DNA of 42,632 nt from a virus: positions 1-42,632 of the IMG/VR virus record IMGVR_UViG_3300043640_000226; one strand, written 5' to 3'. The position numbers were made by a program, and so were the translations under genes. Of this stretch, positions 1 to 7,542 are shown piece after piece; position 1 is the first letter of the stretch, and each line of letters opens with the position of its first letter. The notes beneath the pieces were generated by a model. It saw only the letters and a program-made list of their open reading frames with translations, searched no databases and was not told where the DNA came from.

Positions 1-23
1 GCGTACCAGCCAAACTTCTTCAT
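1..23 (-). CDS. Start of a gene cut by the window edge
   Basis: An ATG at 21-23 is preceded by a G-rich stretch (AGGGGTGGGG) that can act as a ribosome binding site. It begins a reading frame whose first residues are MKKFGWY before the window ends. It follows the terminal gene of the helicase segment and a promoter-like element at 79-108, which makes a real start plausible. Too little is visible to propose a function. Confidence 0.35.
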
Positions 24-44
24 GTCCCCACCCCTAAACACGTC

Positions 45-74
45 GGGAGGCCCGGCCGGGTGACCGGGCCTCCC
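45..74 (-). terminator. Strong GC hairpin (terminator or mRNA 5' stem-loop)
   Basis: A perfect 11-bp inverted repeat (GGGAGGCCCGG / CCGGGCCTCCC) with an 8-nt loop. No U-tract follows. It could end the upstream gene pair, or form the 5' end of a transcript from the promoter-like element at 79-108, whose predicted start is near 72. Confidence 0.6.
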
Positions 75-78
75 AGGA

Positions 79-108
79 ATTGTACCACGGACAAGTTACC
101 TGCTTTGC
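79..108 (-). promoter_or_regulatory. Promoter-like element, weak -35
   Basis: TACAAT (79-84) is preceded by CTTGTCCGTGG, matching the conserved spacer end seen at other promoters here (compare 13580). The hexamer 18 bp upstream is GCAAAG, a poor -35. The element overlaps the stop of the Cys-rich gene and would drive the gene cut by the window edge. Confidence 0.45.
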
Positions 109-227
109 GGCAGGCTCATGCAACCAGGGTAGTGACCGCACTGGTCGCAGCAGGTGCCGCAGTCGCACATCGAGCTGCGGGTCTCGTGCGCCAGCAGCGT
201 GGCGAGTCGTCGGATGAGAACCTTCAT
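96..227 (-). CDS. Small cysteine-rich protein (43 aa)
   Basis: A 43-residue frame whose ATG (225-227) overlaps the TGA of the preceding gene, the usual translational coupling in this genome. The first 19 residues are basic (MKVLIRRLATLLAH). The middle carries six cysteines with nearby histidine in CDCGTCCDQCGHYPGC, spacing typical of a small metal-binding knuckle. No known family was recognised. A 66-residue frame starting with TTG overlaps it, but the ATG and coupling favour this one. Zinc binding is an inference from spacing. It is the last complete gene before the window edge. Confidence 0.65.
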   Translation of the reverse strand: MKVLIRRLATLLAHETRSSMCDCGTCCDQCGHYPGCMSLPQSR

Positions 228-457
228 CACTCAACGTCCTTAGTGATCACGATGGCCTGGCCGTTGTCGAGGCCGTCCATCAGTTTGATGACCAGGGTGG
301 CGGCTGCCAGCCACTCGTCATAATCGAACGATTTGAACTTGTCGTCGCTGCGGTAGTGCTTCAGCAGCGTTTCCGGAATCTTGACCTCGTCCAGCGTTCC
401 CCACTCGTTCGAGGACGTCTCGGTAGGCGTGGTCTGCCAGACGTTGATGTAGCTCAC
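227..457 (-). CDS. Hypothetical protein (76 aa)
   Basis: A 76-residue acidic protein starting MSYINVWQTT at a GTG (455-457) with AGGAGG four bases upstream. It lies just below the hairpin at 475-501 that ends the helicase gene and is coupled to the Cys-rich gene through a shared TGATG. The centre is rich in charged and aromatic residues (FKSFDYDEWLAAA) and there is no membrane segment. I do not recognise a family. The good ribosome binding site and conventional codon use make it a confident gene of unknown role. Confidence 0.8.
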   Translation of the reverse strand: MSYINVWQTTPTETSSNEWGTLDEVKIPETLLKHYRSDDKFKSFDYDEWLAAATLVIKLMDGLDNGQAIVITKDVE

Positions 458-474
458 GTTGCCTCCTGTGGTTG

Positions 475-501
475 GGGGGCCGACCAGGTTGGTCGGCCCC
501 C
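475..501 (-). terminator. Terminator after helicase gene
   Basis: A perfect 11-bp hairpin (GGGGGCCGACC / GGTCGGCCCCC, 5-nt loop) begins nine bases after the helicase stop. No U-tract, which is common for actinobacterial terminators. Confidence 0.7.
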
Positions 502-509
502 GGGGGGTG

Positions 510-2357
510 CTACTTCGAGAACTCGGCCAGGTGCGTTGTCATCTGGTTGGCCTGCCAGCGCTGGCCCTTGGCGCGACTGTCGGCGATGAACACCAGGCCG
601 CTGTCCTCGGTCGTGCGCACCAGTCGGCCGATACCCTGGGTGAGAACGGTCAGCATCGCGTCCCAGTAGGTCTGTTTGCCGTGGATGCGCTCGACCGCTT
701 TGGCCTCCAGCGTAGGAACGCCGTAAGGCATCTTCCAGAGGCAGACGTTCCGCAGGGCCGGGCCGGGGATGTCCAGGCCGGTGAACAGGGAGCGCACGCC
801 AGCCAGCACCGCGTTGCCGTTGGCCCGGAACTCCTCGACGTCCTGCTTGAGGCTGGCCGGGTCTTCCTTGGACTGAACGTAGACCTCGGCCGCGATCTCC
901 GGCCGGAGTTCGTAGTTGATCAACGGCATGACCTCCTCAAGGTCCTTCCAGGAGGTGAACAGGATCAGGGCGCCACCCCCCGTCGAGTTGATCGCGTTGG
1001 CCACCTGCTTGGCCCGCTGGTACGTCGAGTCGCGGTCGTTGCCCCGCAGGTTGGAGATTACCAGTCGGGACTTGGAGTAGTCGAATGGGTGGCCCACGTT
1101 GTCGATCTTGGCGAGGTCGCCCACGCCCAGCCGACGAGGGTCGGACGCCGGAATGGTGCCGGACACCAGGATCGAGGGCTGCCGGGTGAGCAGGTCACGG
1201 AACAGGAGCGCGGTGTCCACGCAGATTCGCCGCAGGTGCGACTTCGGGTCTTCGTACGGCGCGGTCGGCTGCAGCTCGATGGTCGAAATATGCTGCTCCG
1301 ACCCGCTGACGAAGTCCACGAACCGCATCAGTACCTTGGCCTCCTTCTGGTATTCCTTGGCCAGGCTCGGCTCCTGTCCGGCGGTCTCGGCCCGGGCCAG
1401 CAGCTCGTCGGCCTCGGCCTTGGCTTCCCGAGCCAGGCTGATGATATGGTCGTCCCGACCCAACAGGCCCTCGGTCTGCTTGTTGTTGAACATGGCCAGG
1501 GTGGCGTTGTCGACCCACTCGCGCAGTCCGTTGACCAGGTCGTAGACCTTGGACCCAGGCTTAATTTCGTCCGACTGGCAGGCTCGGCCGACCGCCTCGA
1601 CCTCGTGGCACTCGTCAATGAGAAGCGCCCCGGCCGTCGGCAGTAGCTGGACCTGGCCGCCGGTGAACGACTGCACCAGGTAGTCCCACACGAGCACGTG
1701 TGCGTTGGTGATAACGACGTCGGCCGTCTGCGCCTTGCGCTTGGCCTCGAACGCTCCGCAGTAGAATTTGCAGGAACAGTATGGCTTGGGCCCCTTGCAG
1801 TCGCACTCCCAGGGCTTGCCAGTCTCGGTGCAGCCGCGCGAGTGGCCAGAGTGGACGTCGCAGCTGGGGTTCATCACCCAGGCGTTGTCGGGGGTGCAGT
1901 CGAGAGCACCCGGGCAGCCGTAGGTGTAGTCGAGGCCGTGGTCAGCCCACTCGACCTTGCCTCGGGCGGTCAGGCGGTCGTACTCGTCGCGGGCGTGCTG
2001 CTCTCCGCCGTTCTCCTGAAGCGCGCGTGCCTGCGTACACAGGTAACGGGAGCGCCCCTTGACGTAGACGAACTTGCCGCCAGCGGCCTTGGCTACCCGG
2101 GGCGCGTCCTTGAGAACGTACTGATCGATCAGGCTGTTGTTGGGGCAAACCACGATCGACGGCTCGCCGGTGTCCAGGGCGGCCTCCAGGGCGGTGGTCA
2201 GGATGGCGAACGATTTGCCGGTGCCCGTGCCCGCCTGGACGAACTTGACGCCGCCGATCTTGTTGTTCTGGCGAATGATGTCGACCAGCTTGGACTGCTG
2301 CGGTCGGGGCAAGAGCCCCATCGACTCCATTGCGTTCTCGAAAATCTCGGCCCCCAT
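510..2357 (-). CDS. DinG/XPD-like superfamily 2 helicase
   Basis: A 615-residue helicase that should unwind DNA during replication or recombination. Seen: Walker A GTGTGKS at about 43-49, a DECH box at 248-251, a late LVSGTIPASDP segment, and motif VI QGIGRLVRT near 574-582. Between motifs I and II, where DinG/XPD helicases carry a four-cysteine iron-sulfur domain, there are ten cysteines (about 107, 148, 154, 166, 176, 185, 187, 194, 196, 200), an expanded cluster. The start is ATG 2355-2357, seven bases after AAGGAAG; an upstream in-frame start would include the predicted transcript 5' stem-loop. It has its own promoter at 2411-2440 and ends at the hairpin 475-501. Family assignment is firm; the function of the extra cysteines is unknown. 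Confidence 0.9.
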   Translation of the reverse strand: MGAEIFENAMESMGLLPRPQQSKLVDIIRQNNKIGGVKFVQAGTGTGKSFAILTTALEAALDTGEPSIVVCPNNSLIDQYVLKDAPRVAKAAGGKFVYVKGRSRYLCTQARALQENGGEQHARDEYDRLTARGKVEWADHGLDYTYGCPGALDCTPDNAWVMNPSCDVHSGHSRGCTETGKPWECDCKGPKPYCSCKFYCGAFEAKRKAQTADVVITNAHVLVWDYLVQSFTGGQVQLLPTAGALLIDECHEVEAVGRACQSDEIKPGSKVYDLVNGLREWVDNATLAMFNNKQTEGLLGRDDHIISLAREAKAEADELLARAETAGQEPSLAKEYQKEAKVLMRFVDFVSGSEQHISTIELQPTAPYEDPKSHLRRICVDTALLFRDLLTRQPSILVSGTIPASDPRRLGVGDLAKIDNVGHPFDYSKSRLVISNLRGNDRDSTYQRAKQVANAINSTGGGALILFTSWKDLEEVMPLINYELRPEIAAEVYVQSKEDPASLKQDVEEFRANGNAVLAGVRSLFTGLDIPGPALRNVCLWKMPYGVPTLEAKAVERIHGKQTYWDAMLTVLTQGIGRLVRTTEDSGLVFIADSRAKGQRWQANQMTTHLAEFSK

Positions 2358-2385
2358 GGGGAAACTTCCTTCTTGTGAGAATGAC

Positions 2386-2403
2386 CCGGCCGGGTGCGGC
2401 CGG
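2386..2403 (-). other. mRNA 5' stem-loop of the helicase transcript
   Basis: A 7-bp stem (CCGGCCG / CGGCCGG) with a 4-nt loop that would begin at about +2 of the transcript from the promoter at 2411-2440. Similar stem-loops follow seven other promoters of this family. Confidence 0.55.
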
Positions 2404-2410
2404 AAGTACC

Positions 2411-2440
2411 AGTGAATCATGGAATTTGCTTGGGGTACAA
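2411..2440 (-). promoter_or_regulatory. Promoter for helicase gene
   Basis: -35 TTGTAC (2435-2440), 18-bp spacer with GCAA and ending ATGA, -10 TTCACT (2411-2416). It matches the family motif of this genome although the -10 is weak. Predicted start near 2404. Confidence 0.6.
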
Positions 2441-2513
2441 GTGCGCCCCCGCCACCCCCGCCGTCGGGTCGCTCACAGCAACAGTTGGCGTGGTTAACGA
2501 GGGCGGGGACTTG

Positions 2514-2837
2514 TCAGACTGCGAACATGTCCCACCAGATCAGGAAGCCGCAGATCAGGATGCCCAGGGCGAGACCCGAGCCGAGGACGATGCCGACAAC
2601 TGCAGGCCAGATGTCGTCCCAGCGGACCAGCTGGCCAGCGCGCCGCAGCCCCGTCCTGGCGCTCCGTGCCATCTTCCGCAGCCTCTCGCGGCGGGTGGGG
2701 GCCGGAGGACTGGAGGGCTCCTGGGAGGCCCTCCGGATGGCACGCCGGACTCGGCGCATCTGCAAGGTGTCGTCGTGGGCGGGAAAGGTCGGGAGGTTGG
2801 GTTGGGTTTCATCGCTGAGGAGCATTGAGCGACTCAT
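2514..2837 (-). CDS. Small membrane-anchored protein (107 aa)
   Basis: The N-terminal two thirds is hydrophilic and very arginine-rich (for example RRVRRAIRRAS), and the C-terminus holds one hydrophobic segment (AVVGIVLGSGLALGILICGF) followed by LIWWDMFAV. It is probably a membrane protein with a positively charged cytoplasmic face. I chose ATG 2835-2837; a GTG at 2867 opens the same frame further upstream but lies upstream of the predicted transcript start (near 2861). The ribosome binding site is weak (AGAGA). It sits between origin-like copy A and the helicase and has its own promoter. No family recognised. Confidence 0.6.
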   Translation of the reverse strand: MSRSMLLSDETQPNLPTFPAHDDTLQMRRVRRAIRRASQEPSSPPAPTRRERLRKMARSARTGLRRAGQLVRWDDIWPAVVGIVLGSGLALGILICGFLIWWDMFAV

Positions 2838-2867
2838 TCTCTGGAAGGCCGGAAGGGCAACGATCAC

Positions 2868-2897
2868 ATCCTATCACGGTACTTGCCTGGCACACAA
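2868..2897 (-). promoter_or_regulatory. Promoter next to origin-like copy A
   Basis: -35 TTGTGT (2892-2897), spacer containing GGCAAGTACCG and ending TGA, -10 TAGGAT (2868-2873); spacing 18. It reads into the small membrane protein gene and lies within about 15 bp of the iteron block. Confidence 0.7.
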
Positions 2898-2906
2898 ACC
2901 ACGGGG

Positions 2907-3112
2907 GGGTAACACCACCGGGAGCACGAGAGGCACGATGTAGAGAAAAATCACAAGCTGTGATAGCTCTCCACTCCCTGAGCCGCGCAGCTTCCGGGGT
3001 GTTACCCCTGTTACCCTTATATATAATTAATTAATGTCTTGCGAAAAATGACGAAGTGAGAGGCTATTACTGCTAAGTAACTTGCGTCTTCGTCATGGTA
3101 ACGCGGGTTGGC
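2907..3112. repeat. Origin-like iteron block, copy A
   Basis: Imperfect long direct repeat of 42396-42612. It holds a tandem GTTACC pair (GTGTTACCCCTGTTACCC), a 19-nt all-A/T run (3017-3035), then the 20-mer AAAAATGACGAAGTGAGAGG (3044-3063), identical in copy B, then AGTAACTTGCGTC. Including flanks to 3235 there are seven GGTAAC/GTTACC sites plus two variants. A perfect ATCACA-AGC-TGTGAT dyad sits at 2950-2964. Iterons beside an A/T-rich box, adjacent to the PrimPol-helicase gene, suggest a replication origin; an operator array is the alternative. No gene is convincing in 2907-3370. Confidence 0.65.
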
Positions 3113-3370
3113 TGGGGTAACGTACCCATTCCCCCCTCTGAGGCTGTTACCCCCCCAGGTTGCGCGGGAAGCAAGCTCACTCTCTGTTACTGTTCCCACG
3201 GGGGGTAACAGCCCCGGGAACATACCTCGTGGTTCCCCCCCGGGAGCCGTCCAGCAGGCACCGCCGGAGCGGGCCAGGAGAGCCCACGGGAGCCCCCGGG
3301 AGACCGCCGCCGGTACCAGGCGCCCGGCAGGCCGTGCCAGCCGCTCCCGTGCCCGCCGGAGACACAGGGG
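3113..3370. other. GC-rich non-coding stretch beside copy A
   Basis: No reading frame with a ribosome binding site is seen. The first 120 bases continue the GGTAAC/GTTACC sites (GGGGTAACG, TGTTACCCCC, GGGGGGTAACAG). The rest is very G/C-rich with short CCGG-type repeats and no evident structure apart from the terminator that follows. Confidence 0.5.
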
Positions 3371-3399
3371 AGCCCCCGCCATGGGAGGTGGCGGGGGCT
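3371..3399 (-). terminator. Terminator after PrimPol-helicase
   Basis: A perfect 11-bp hairpin (AGCCCCCGCCA / TGGCGGGGGCT, 7-nt loop) about 24 bases beyond the primase stop. Confidence 0.75.
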
Positions 3400-3422
3400 A
3401 ATCGCGGGGCGGATGGCGCGGG

Positions 3423-5912
3423 CTACTCGACGTCGTCCATCGTGGCACCGACGCGGTCCATGACCAGAGTGGCGAGCGCCCCCTCAAGCGAGCAGTAACG
3501 AGCCTTGGTCCCGCTGTCGCCGGAGCGGAAGGTCCACTTCGGCTTGCCTCGGGTGTCGACGTCGTTCGCTTTCAGCTCAGCGCGGATGGCGTCCTCGGTC
3601 CCGAGCTGCTTCTCTCGGGCCGACAGGCCGCCGCGCGCGCGCCAGGCATCCGCCAGCTTGGCCGGACTGACCCACACGGTGTCCGCCTTGCTGTCGTAGA
3701 ACGCTGCGATGTGGCCCTTGGCCGACGTCGGAATCAGGTTGGAGCGAAGGAACCACGGCACGATCTCGCCGATCGCGTAGTTGATGCTTCCCTCGTCCTG
3801 CTGCAGCCGACACCAGGAGTCGACCCGATCGATGTGGGTCGGGTCGTCGGTGACCGCCGCGATGATGCGAGCGCCCATCCGGATGATCGCCATCTTGTCG
3901 CCGTGTCGGCCATTGGTAGTCCGCAGGTTCTTCAGCTCCGCCAGCATCGGCGCTTGCTGATGCACCAGGCCGACCAGCGTTCCCGCCACCTTGCTCATGG
4001 CCTCCGGCTTGCCGTCGTCGCTGTACTTGCCGAGCATGTCCTGAATGTCGTCCCACTGCGGTCGGCTGGGGTCCTTGGTGGACTTCCGACCCTTGGGCGA
4101 GGTGACCTCCAGGGCGATGGCGCGGTCCCTCATGGCCTTTTCCGACATTACCGAGCCGAGGCCTTCGCCGGAGACCACCAGGGGGCACAGCAGCTGAACC
4201 GTCTCAGTCTCCCGGCGGTCCATGCCCTTTTTGGACCAGTGACCCTCAGCGGTGAGCTGCCGGATCATGTCCTGCAGGTCGCCGATCTCGGTCATGTCGT
4301 CCAGCCAGGTGATGCCGTTGCGGTGTCCGGCCAGCGCGTCTCGGAACGCCGGTGCGGTGTAGCGGCCGTGACCGTTGGTGTTGCCCGCGAGGGCGACCAT
4401 CATAGCAAAGAAGCCGGTCGACTTGCCCGACTCCGAGGGTGCCTCGATCGACATGAACGGGAACTGCGAGGTCTGGAACCTGCCCTTAAGCAGTGCCATC
4501 GCCCACCAGGCCGCGAACACAGACGTGACGTTCTCGTCCTGGTAGGTCAGAACCTCGCGCAAGACCTCGGCTGCCTGGGCCGAGTCAACCATGCCGTAGA
4601 AGTACGGGGCCCAGGACGCCAGGATCGGGTCCGGAACCGAGCCGTCGTACGGCCGGAGGCTGAGGTTGACGTTGTCTACCACTCCCTCATGTGTGATGAA
4701 TTCCTTCAGGTCGCTGTTCCACCCCAGGAACCGCACGGCGTTGGACGAGTCGGCCTTTTGACTCTTCAGGTACTTCGCCAGCCGCGTGCGGTGCGGGTAT
4801 CCGCTGTACTTGTCGAACGGAACGGGCAGGATGGTGGCGCCCCGGATCGCCAGCCACTGGGACAGCTTGGAGTCGGTGGCGAACACCGCCGGGTCGAGCT
4901 GCACGCCCTCGTAATCGTGGTTGTCGGTGTGCAGGTCGACCGTGTACACCAGGGTGCCATCGCTGGCCCTGGTGATCGACCGCACTCTGATGTCGAAGTC
5001 GGCCCACTCGCCTGGCACCAGCTTCTTCTCGTCGCCCGAGCCGATCTCGCACTGGGTGAACAGCCGGGCCCCGTCGCCGATCAGCCAACCGTTGTCCTGG
5101 TTGTGCGTCTCCGGCTTGTTGTGTTCTGAGTTCCAGATGCTCTCGACCGTCTTCATCAGCGCGCTCTCTTCGATCGGGTCCGACGACGCCCAGTTGATGT
5201 TGAGAACGAGGGCGACGTACCGATCGTAGTAGCGCCGTTCCGATTTGGCCAGGTACCCCGCCACCCTGGCCAGCCAATTGTTCCCTCGACCTGGGTCGTC
5301 GGGCGGGAGCATTAGCTCTTTGGCCAGCGTGGATCCGGTCGACGTTCCGCCGTTCTCGCGGGCACTCTGCTGTTGCGGCTGGTTCTCTTTGCGGAGGATG
5401 TCGGGAGCGTCCTGCAGCTCGCCCCCCAGCCACTCGTACACCCGGCCGGTCTTGTGGACCGACGGAGGCATGACCACGCCACCTCCGTCGCCCCGGAAGT
5501 CGAACCCCACCTGCTCGTCGGAGTGACCGGGCCAGGGGCGCGTGTCGTCCGCGCGGATTCGGAAGTGCAGATGCTTTCCGCGACCGGTGGTGACCTTGAG
5601 CGCGGTGTTGAACACCACCTCGCCCAACTTGTCGCGCCAATAGGTCTCGGACTGCGGCGTGTCCAGGTCGAGGACAACGCGCTTGGACACCTGGCCAGTG
5701 GCAAGCCACAAACCGTAGGTGCCTGTCTCGTAGGTGTCGGCGAGCTCAGGGAACGTCGCCCGGCCGACCTGGACCCACTCGGACTGCCAGCGGATGCCGA
5801 AGTCCGTCCCCGGGTTCTTCCCGCCCTTCTTCAGCGGAAATACCGTGAGGCCGTCGGCCGCGTACTCTCGCCAGATCGTGCGGATGTTCGTGTCTACTGC
5901 TAGTCGAACCAT
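3423..5912 (-). CDS. PrimPol primase-polymerase fused to P-loop helicase
   Basis: An 829-residue replication protein expected to make primers and unwind DNA at the fork. N-terminal bifunctional primase/polymerase signatures: LDLD at about 81-84, TTGRGKHLHFR at 108-118, and FDFRGDGGGVVMPPSVH at 137-153, which carry the acidic and histidine residues of PrimPol-type active sites. The C-terminal half holds Walker A APSESGKST near 491-499 and a Walker B-like WLDDM near 536-540, typical of phage primase-helicase fusions. The start is ATG 5910-5912, seven bases after AAGGAG; an in-frame extension upstream overlaps the hairpin 5934-5970. It is downstream of the ssDNA-binding protein and its 3' end faces origin-like copy A. 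Family is firm; the exact helicase superfamily is not settled. Confidence 0.9.
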   Translation of the reverse strand: MVRLAVDTNIRTIWREYAADGLTVFPLKKGGKNPGTDFGIRWQSEWVQVGRATFPELADTYETGTYGLWLATGQVSKRVVLDLDTPQSETYWRDKLGEVVFNTALKVTTGRGKHLHFRIRADDTRPWPGHSDEQVGFDFRGDGGGVVMPPSVHKTGRVYEWLGGELQDAPDILRKENQPQQQSARENGGTSTGSTLAKELMLPPDDPGRGNNWLARVAGYLAKSERRYYDRYVALVLNINWASSDPIEESALMKTVESIWNSEHNKPETHNQDNGWLIGDGARLFTQCEIGSGDEKKLVPGEWADFDIRVRSITRASDGTLVYTVDLHTDNHDYEGVQLDPAVFATDSKLSQWLAIRGATILPVPFDKYSGYPHRTRLAKYLKSQKADSSNAVRFLGWNSDLKEFITHEGVVDNVNLSLRPYDGSVPDPILASWAPYFYGMVDSAQAAEVLREVLTYQDENVTSVFAAWWAMALLKGRFQTSQFPFMSIEAPSESGKSTGFFAMMVALAGNTNGHGRYTAPAFRDALAGHRNGITWLDDMTEIGDLQDMIRQLTAEGHWSKKGMDRRETETVQLLCPLVVSGEGLGSVMSEKAMRDRAIALEVTSPKGRKSTKDPSRPQWDDIQDMLGKYSDDGKPEAMSKVAGTLVGLVHQQAPMLAELKNLRTTNGRHGDKMAIIRMGARIIAAVTDDPTHIDRVDSWCRLQQDEGSINYAIGEIVPWFLRSNLIPTSAKGHIAAFYDSKADTVWVSPAKLADAWRARGGLSAREKQLGTEDAIRAELKANDVDTRGKPKWTFRSGDSGTKARYCSLEGALATLVMDRVGATMDDVE

Positions 5913-5933
5913 CGGTTTGGCTCCTTGAAGACG

Positions 5934-5970
5934 GGCCAGCCCCCGCACCCTGTCGGGTCGGGGGCTGGCC
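5934..5970 (-). terminator. Terminator between ssDNA-binding protein and primase
   Basis: A 12-bp perfect stem (GGCCAGCCCCCG / CGGGGGCTGGCC) with an extra inner ACCC/GGGT pairing. It may be partly read through, since no promoter of the local family is seen before the primase. Confidence 0.75.
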
Positions 5971-5998
5971 GTTCACAGCGTGGAGGTGTTGATCCGAC

Positions 5999-6481
5999 CT
6001 AGAACATCGGCTCGTCGTCGGACTTGCCGCCCTTGGTGGCGGAAGCCGTGGCCGAGGCCGCCGCGTCCTCGACCTCGGTGTTCAGCGGGAGGAGGTTGCC
6101 GATCTCGTTGCCGAGCTGTCCCTGGCGGGCACCGCCGTTGATGGTCTTGATGGTGACCATCGCCTTGACCCGCCTGCCGACGAGGTCTTCGGTGTCGGTG
6201 TCGACCGGGACGCCGAACGCCTCGAACGTCTTCTTCAGCATGAAGTACGCCTGCTCGGAGAGGCTGGTGTTCGTCCAGAAGCGACGACCGGCGAACTCCT
6301 GCTCGACGCCCTCGTGCTCCTTCGGGACCTCGAACGTCCAGCGCCAGTACGGGCCCTTCGCGCCTTCCTTGACGTCCACGTCCTCCATCAGCTGGACGAT
6401 GTAGACGCCGTCCGGAACCGGCTTGAACCCGTCCTCGGCGCTGTCGACGGCCTTGGCGGTTGCGGTGTTGAGCTTCGGCAT
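5999..6481 (-). CDS. DUF669-like ssDNA-binding protein
   Basis: A 160-residue protein with the features of phage DUF669 proteins: an N-terminal lysine/alanine stretch, a beta-rich core (VPDGVYIVQLMEDVDVKEG, YWRWTFEVP), and an acidic tail ending KSDDEPMF, much like the tip single-stranded DNA-binding proteins use to recruit partners. In phages this family usually sits beside a Sak4-type ATPase, as here (gene 6655-7542). It likely coats single-stranded DNA during replication and recombination. ATG 6479-6481 follows GAGG seven bases upstream. Transcribed from the promoter 6612-6641 with a leader of about 120 nt. Confidence 0.8.
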   Translation of the reverse strand: MPKLNTATAKAVDSAEDGFKPVPDGVYIVQLMEDVDVKEGAKGPYWRWTFEVPKEHEGVEQEFAGRRFWTNTSLSEQAYFMLKKTFEAFGVPVDTDTEDLVGRRVKAMVTIKTINGGARQGQLGNEIGNLLPLNTEVEDAAASATASATKGGKSDDEPMF

Positions 6482-6570
6482 TTTCTTACCTCGTTCTGTG
6501 TGGGTTGTGCTTGGCAATCTGTCTGCCCCGTGACGGCTGGGCATCGCCGGTGTTGCTTTGCTGGCGGAAA

Positions 6571-6594
6571 CCGGGCGGTTGTGACGCCGCCCGG
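6571..6594 (-). other. Leader stem-loop before ssDNA-binding gene
   Basis: Perfect 8-bp stem (CCGGGCGG / CCGCCCGG, 8-nt loop) starting around +12 of the predicted transcript. It lies about 90 bases before the start codon, so it could be a 5' protective structure, an attenuator, or the terminator of the upstream Sak4 gene. Confidence 0.6.
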
Positions 6595-6611
6595 CCCCCT
6601 ACTGCCCTACT

Positions 6612-6641
6612 ACCATACCATAGGGCTTGTTTGGCGCGCAA
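6612..6641 (-). promoter_or_regulatory. Promoter for ssDNA-binding protein gene
   Basis: -35 TTGCGC (6636-6641), 18-bp spacer with ACAAG and ending TATGG, -10 TATGGT (6612-6617). One of the best matches to the family motif. Predicted start near 6605. Confidence 0.75.
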
Positions 6642-6654
6642 GTCAGAGCGGGTT

Positions 6655-7542
6655 TCAGCCGATCGCAGCGGTCTCGAAGTTGATCTTCTCGACCTTCTGA
6701 TCCTCGGACGGGAGTTCGCCGATGCGAACCAGCCGCTGCCTGACGTACGGGTCCAGGGCAGCGTGCGCCTCCGGGTCGTCCGCCCGCACGTACTCGACCA
6801 TCCGGTCGAAGGTGGGGTTGGGGAAGATCTCGGGAGTGGACCCGGTTCGGTCCTTGCCCCGGAACTTGCCGACCGGCCGCGTGATCGCGGTGAATCGGCT
6901 CCGGTCCTTGGAGTCGCCCTCCTGCTGCTCGGTGTACGCGACCACGTCGACGTATCCGGCCAGGTCGCTGGCGAACGCAGGGGTGAGCGCGGGCCGGTAG
7001 AAGACTTCGCCACTCCCCTCCTTGTCCACGTCCCGCTTGGCCAGGCAGACGAACGCGGTGTGGCACGGCAGGTCGCGGAATCGTCGGCAGATGCGCCGAA
7101 CCATCTCGGTCATCTTGCCGTACTCGTCGCGGCCGACGTCGAACGGGTCGTCCGGGTTGGTCGCGCCGGAGGCCCTGGCCAGCCGTTCCGCCTTGGCGTG
7201 CCTGGCGTCCACGAGGGACTCGATCAGCTTCTTCTGGATCTCGGTCATCGAGTCGAAGACCGCGCCCGCGAAGAACGTCGGGTCGTCGTCCAGCTTTTCC
7301 TTCATCTGCCAGTACAGCGCGTCGAGGTCGTTGTAGCTCTCGACCGTGTAGGGCAGGATGTTCTCGGTCGGTACGCCCAGGCGTTGCAGCGGGCGCTTCT
7401 TCAGACCGGCCTCGGCGTCGATCACGACGACCTTACCGAGCAGCGCCATGTGGATTGCTGACGTGGTCTTGCCCGAGCCGGGATCGCCGTAGTACATGGC
7501 GTTCACGAACTCGTCGGTCTCATCCAGGGATTGCAGCGGCAT
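6655..7542 (-). CDS. Sak4-like AAA ATPase / single-strand annealing recombinase
   Basis: A 295-residue RecA-fold ATPase. Walker A GDPGSGKTT at 19-27, then VVVIDAEAG, and Walker B-like FAGAVFDSM at about 91-99. The size and motif order match the phage Sak4 / AAA_24 group, which promotes single-strand annealing together with a phage ssDNA-binding protein; that partner gene is directly downstream. The charged middle (VDARHAKAERLARASG) and TAFVCLAKRDVDKEG fit a RecA-like core. ATG 7540-7542 follows GGGAGA. Upstream lie a terminator and a tRNA-like minihelix, so its mRNA probably comes from read-through or processing of the tRNA-Glu transcript. Confidence 0.85.
   Translation of the reverse strand: MPLQSLDETDEFVNAMYYGDPGSGKTTSAIHMALLGKVVVIDAEAGLKKRPLQRLGVPTENILPYTVESYNDLDALYWQMKEKLDDDPTFFAGAVFDSMTEIQKKLIESLVDARHAKAERLARASGATNPDDPFDVGRDEYGKMTEMVRRICRRFRDLPCHTAFVCLAKRDVDKEGSGEVFYRPALTPAFASDLAGYVDVVAYTEQQEGDSKDRSRFTAITRPVGKFRGKDRTGSTPEIFPNPTFDRMVEYVRADDPEAHAALDPYVRQRLVRIGELPSEDQKVEKINFETAAIG

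Noticed and set aside
34-234. 66-codon TTG-started frame
   Set aside because: The overlapping 43-residue Cys-rich frame has an ATG coupled to the previous stop.
459-1646. Long plus-strand open frame over the helicase gene
   Set aside because: Antisense shadow in GC-rich DNA; no ribosome binding site and the minus-strand helicase has clear motifs.
3017-3382. Minus-strand frame across origin-like copy A
   Set aside because: Crosses iterons and the A/T box; no ribosome binding site, biased composition.
3711-5129. 472-codon plus-strand frame
   Set aside because: Lies entirely over the PrimPol gene; composition (Arg/His/Val-rich) is typical of an antisense frame.
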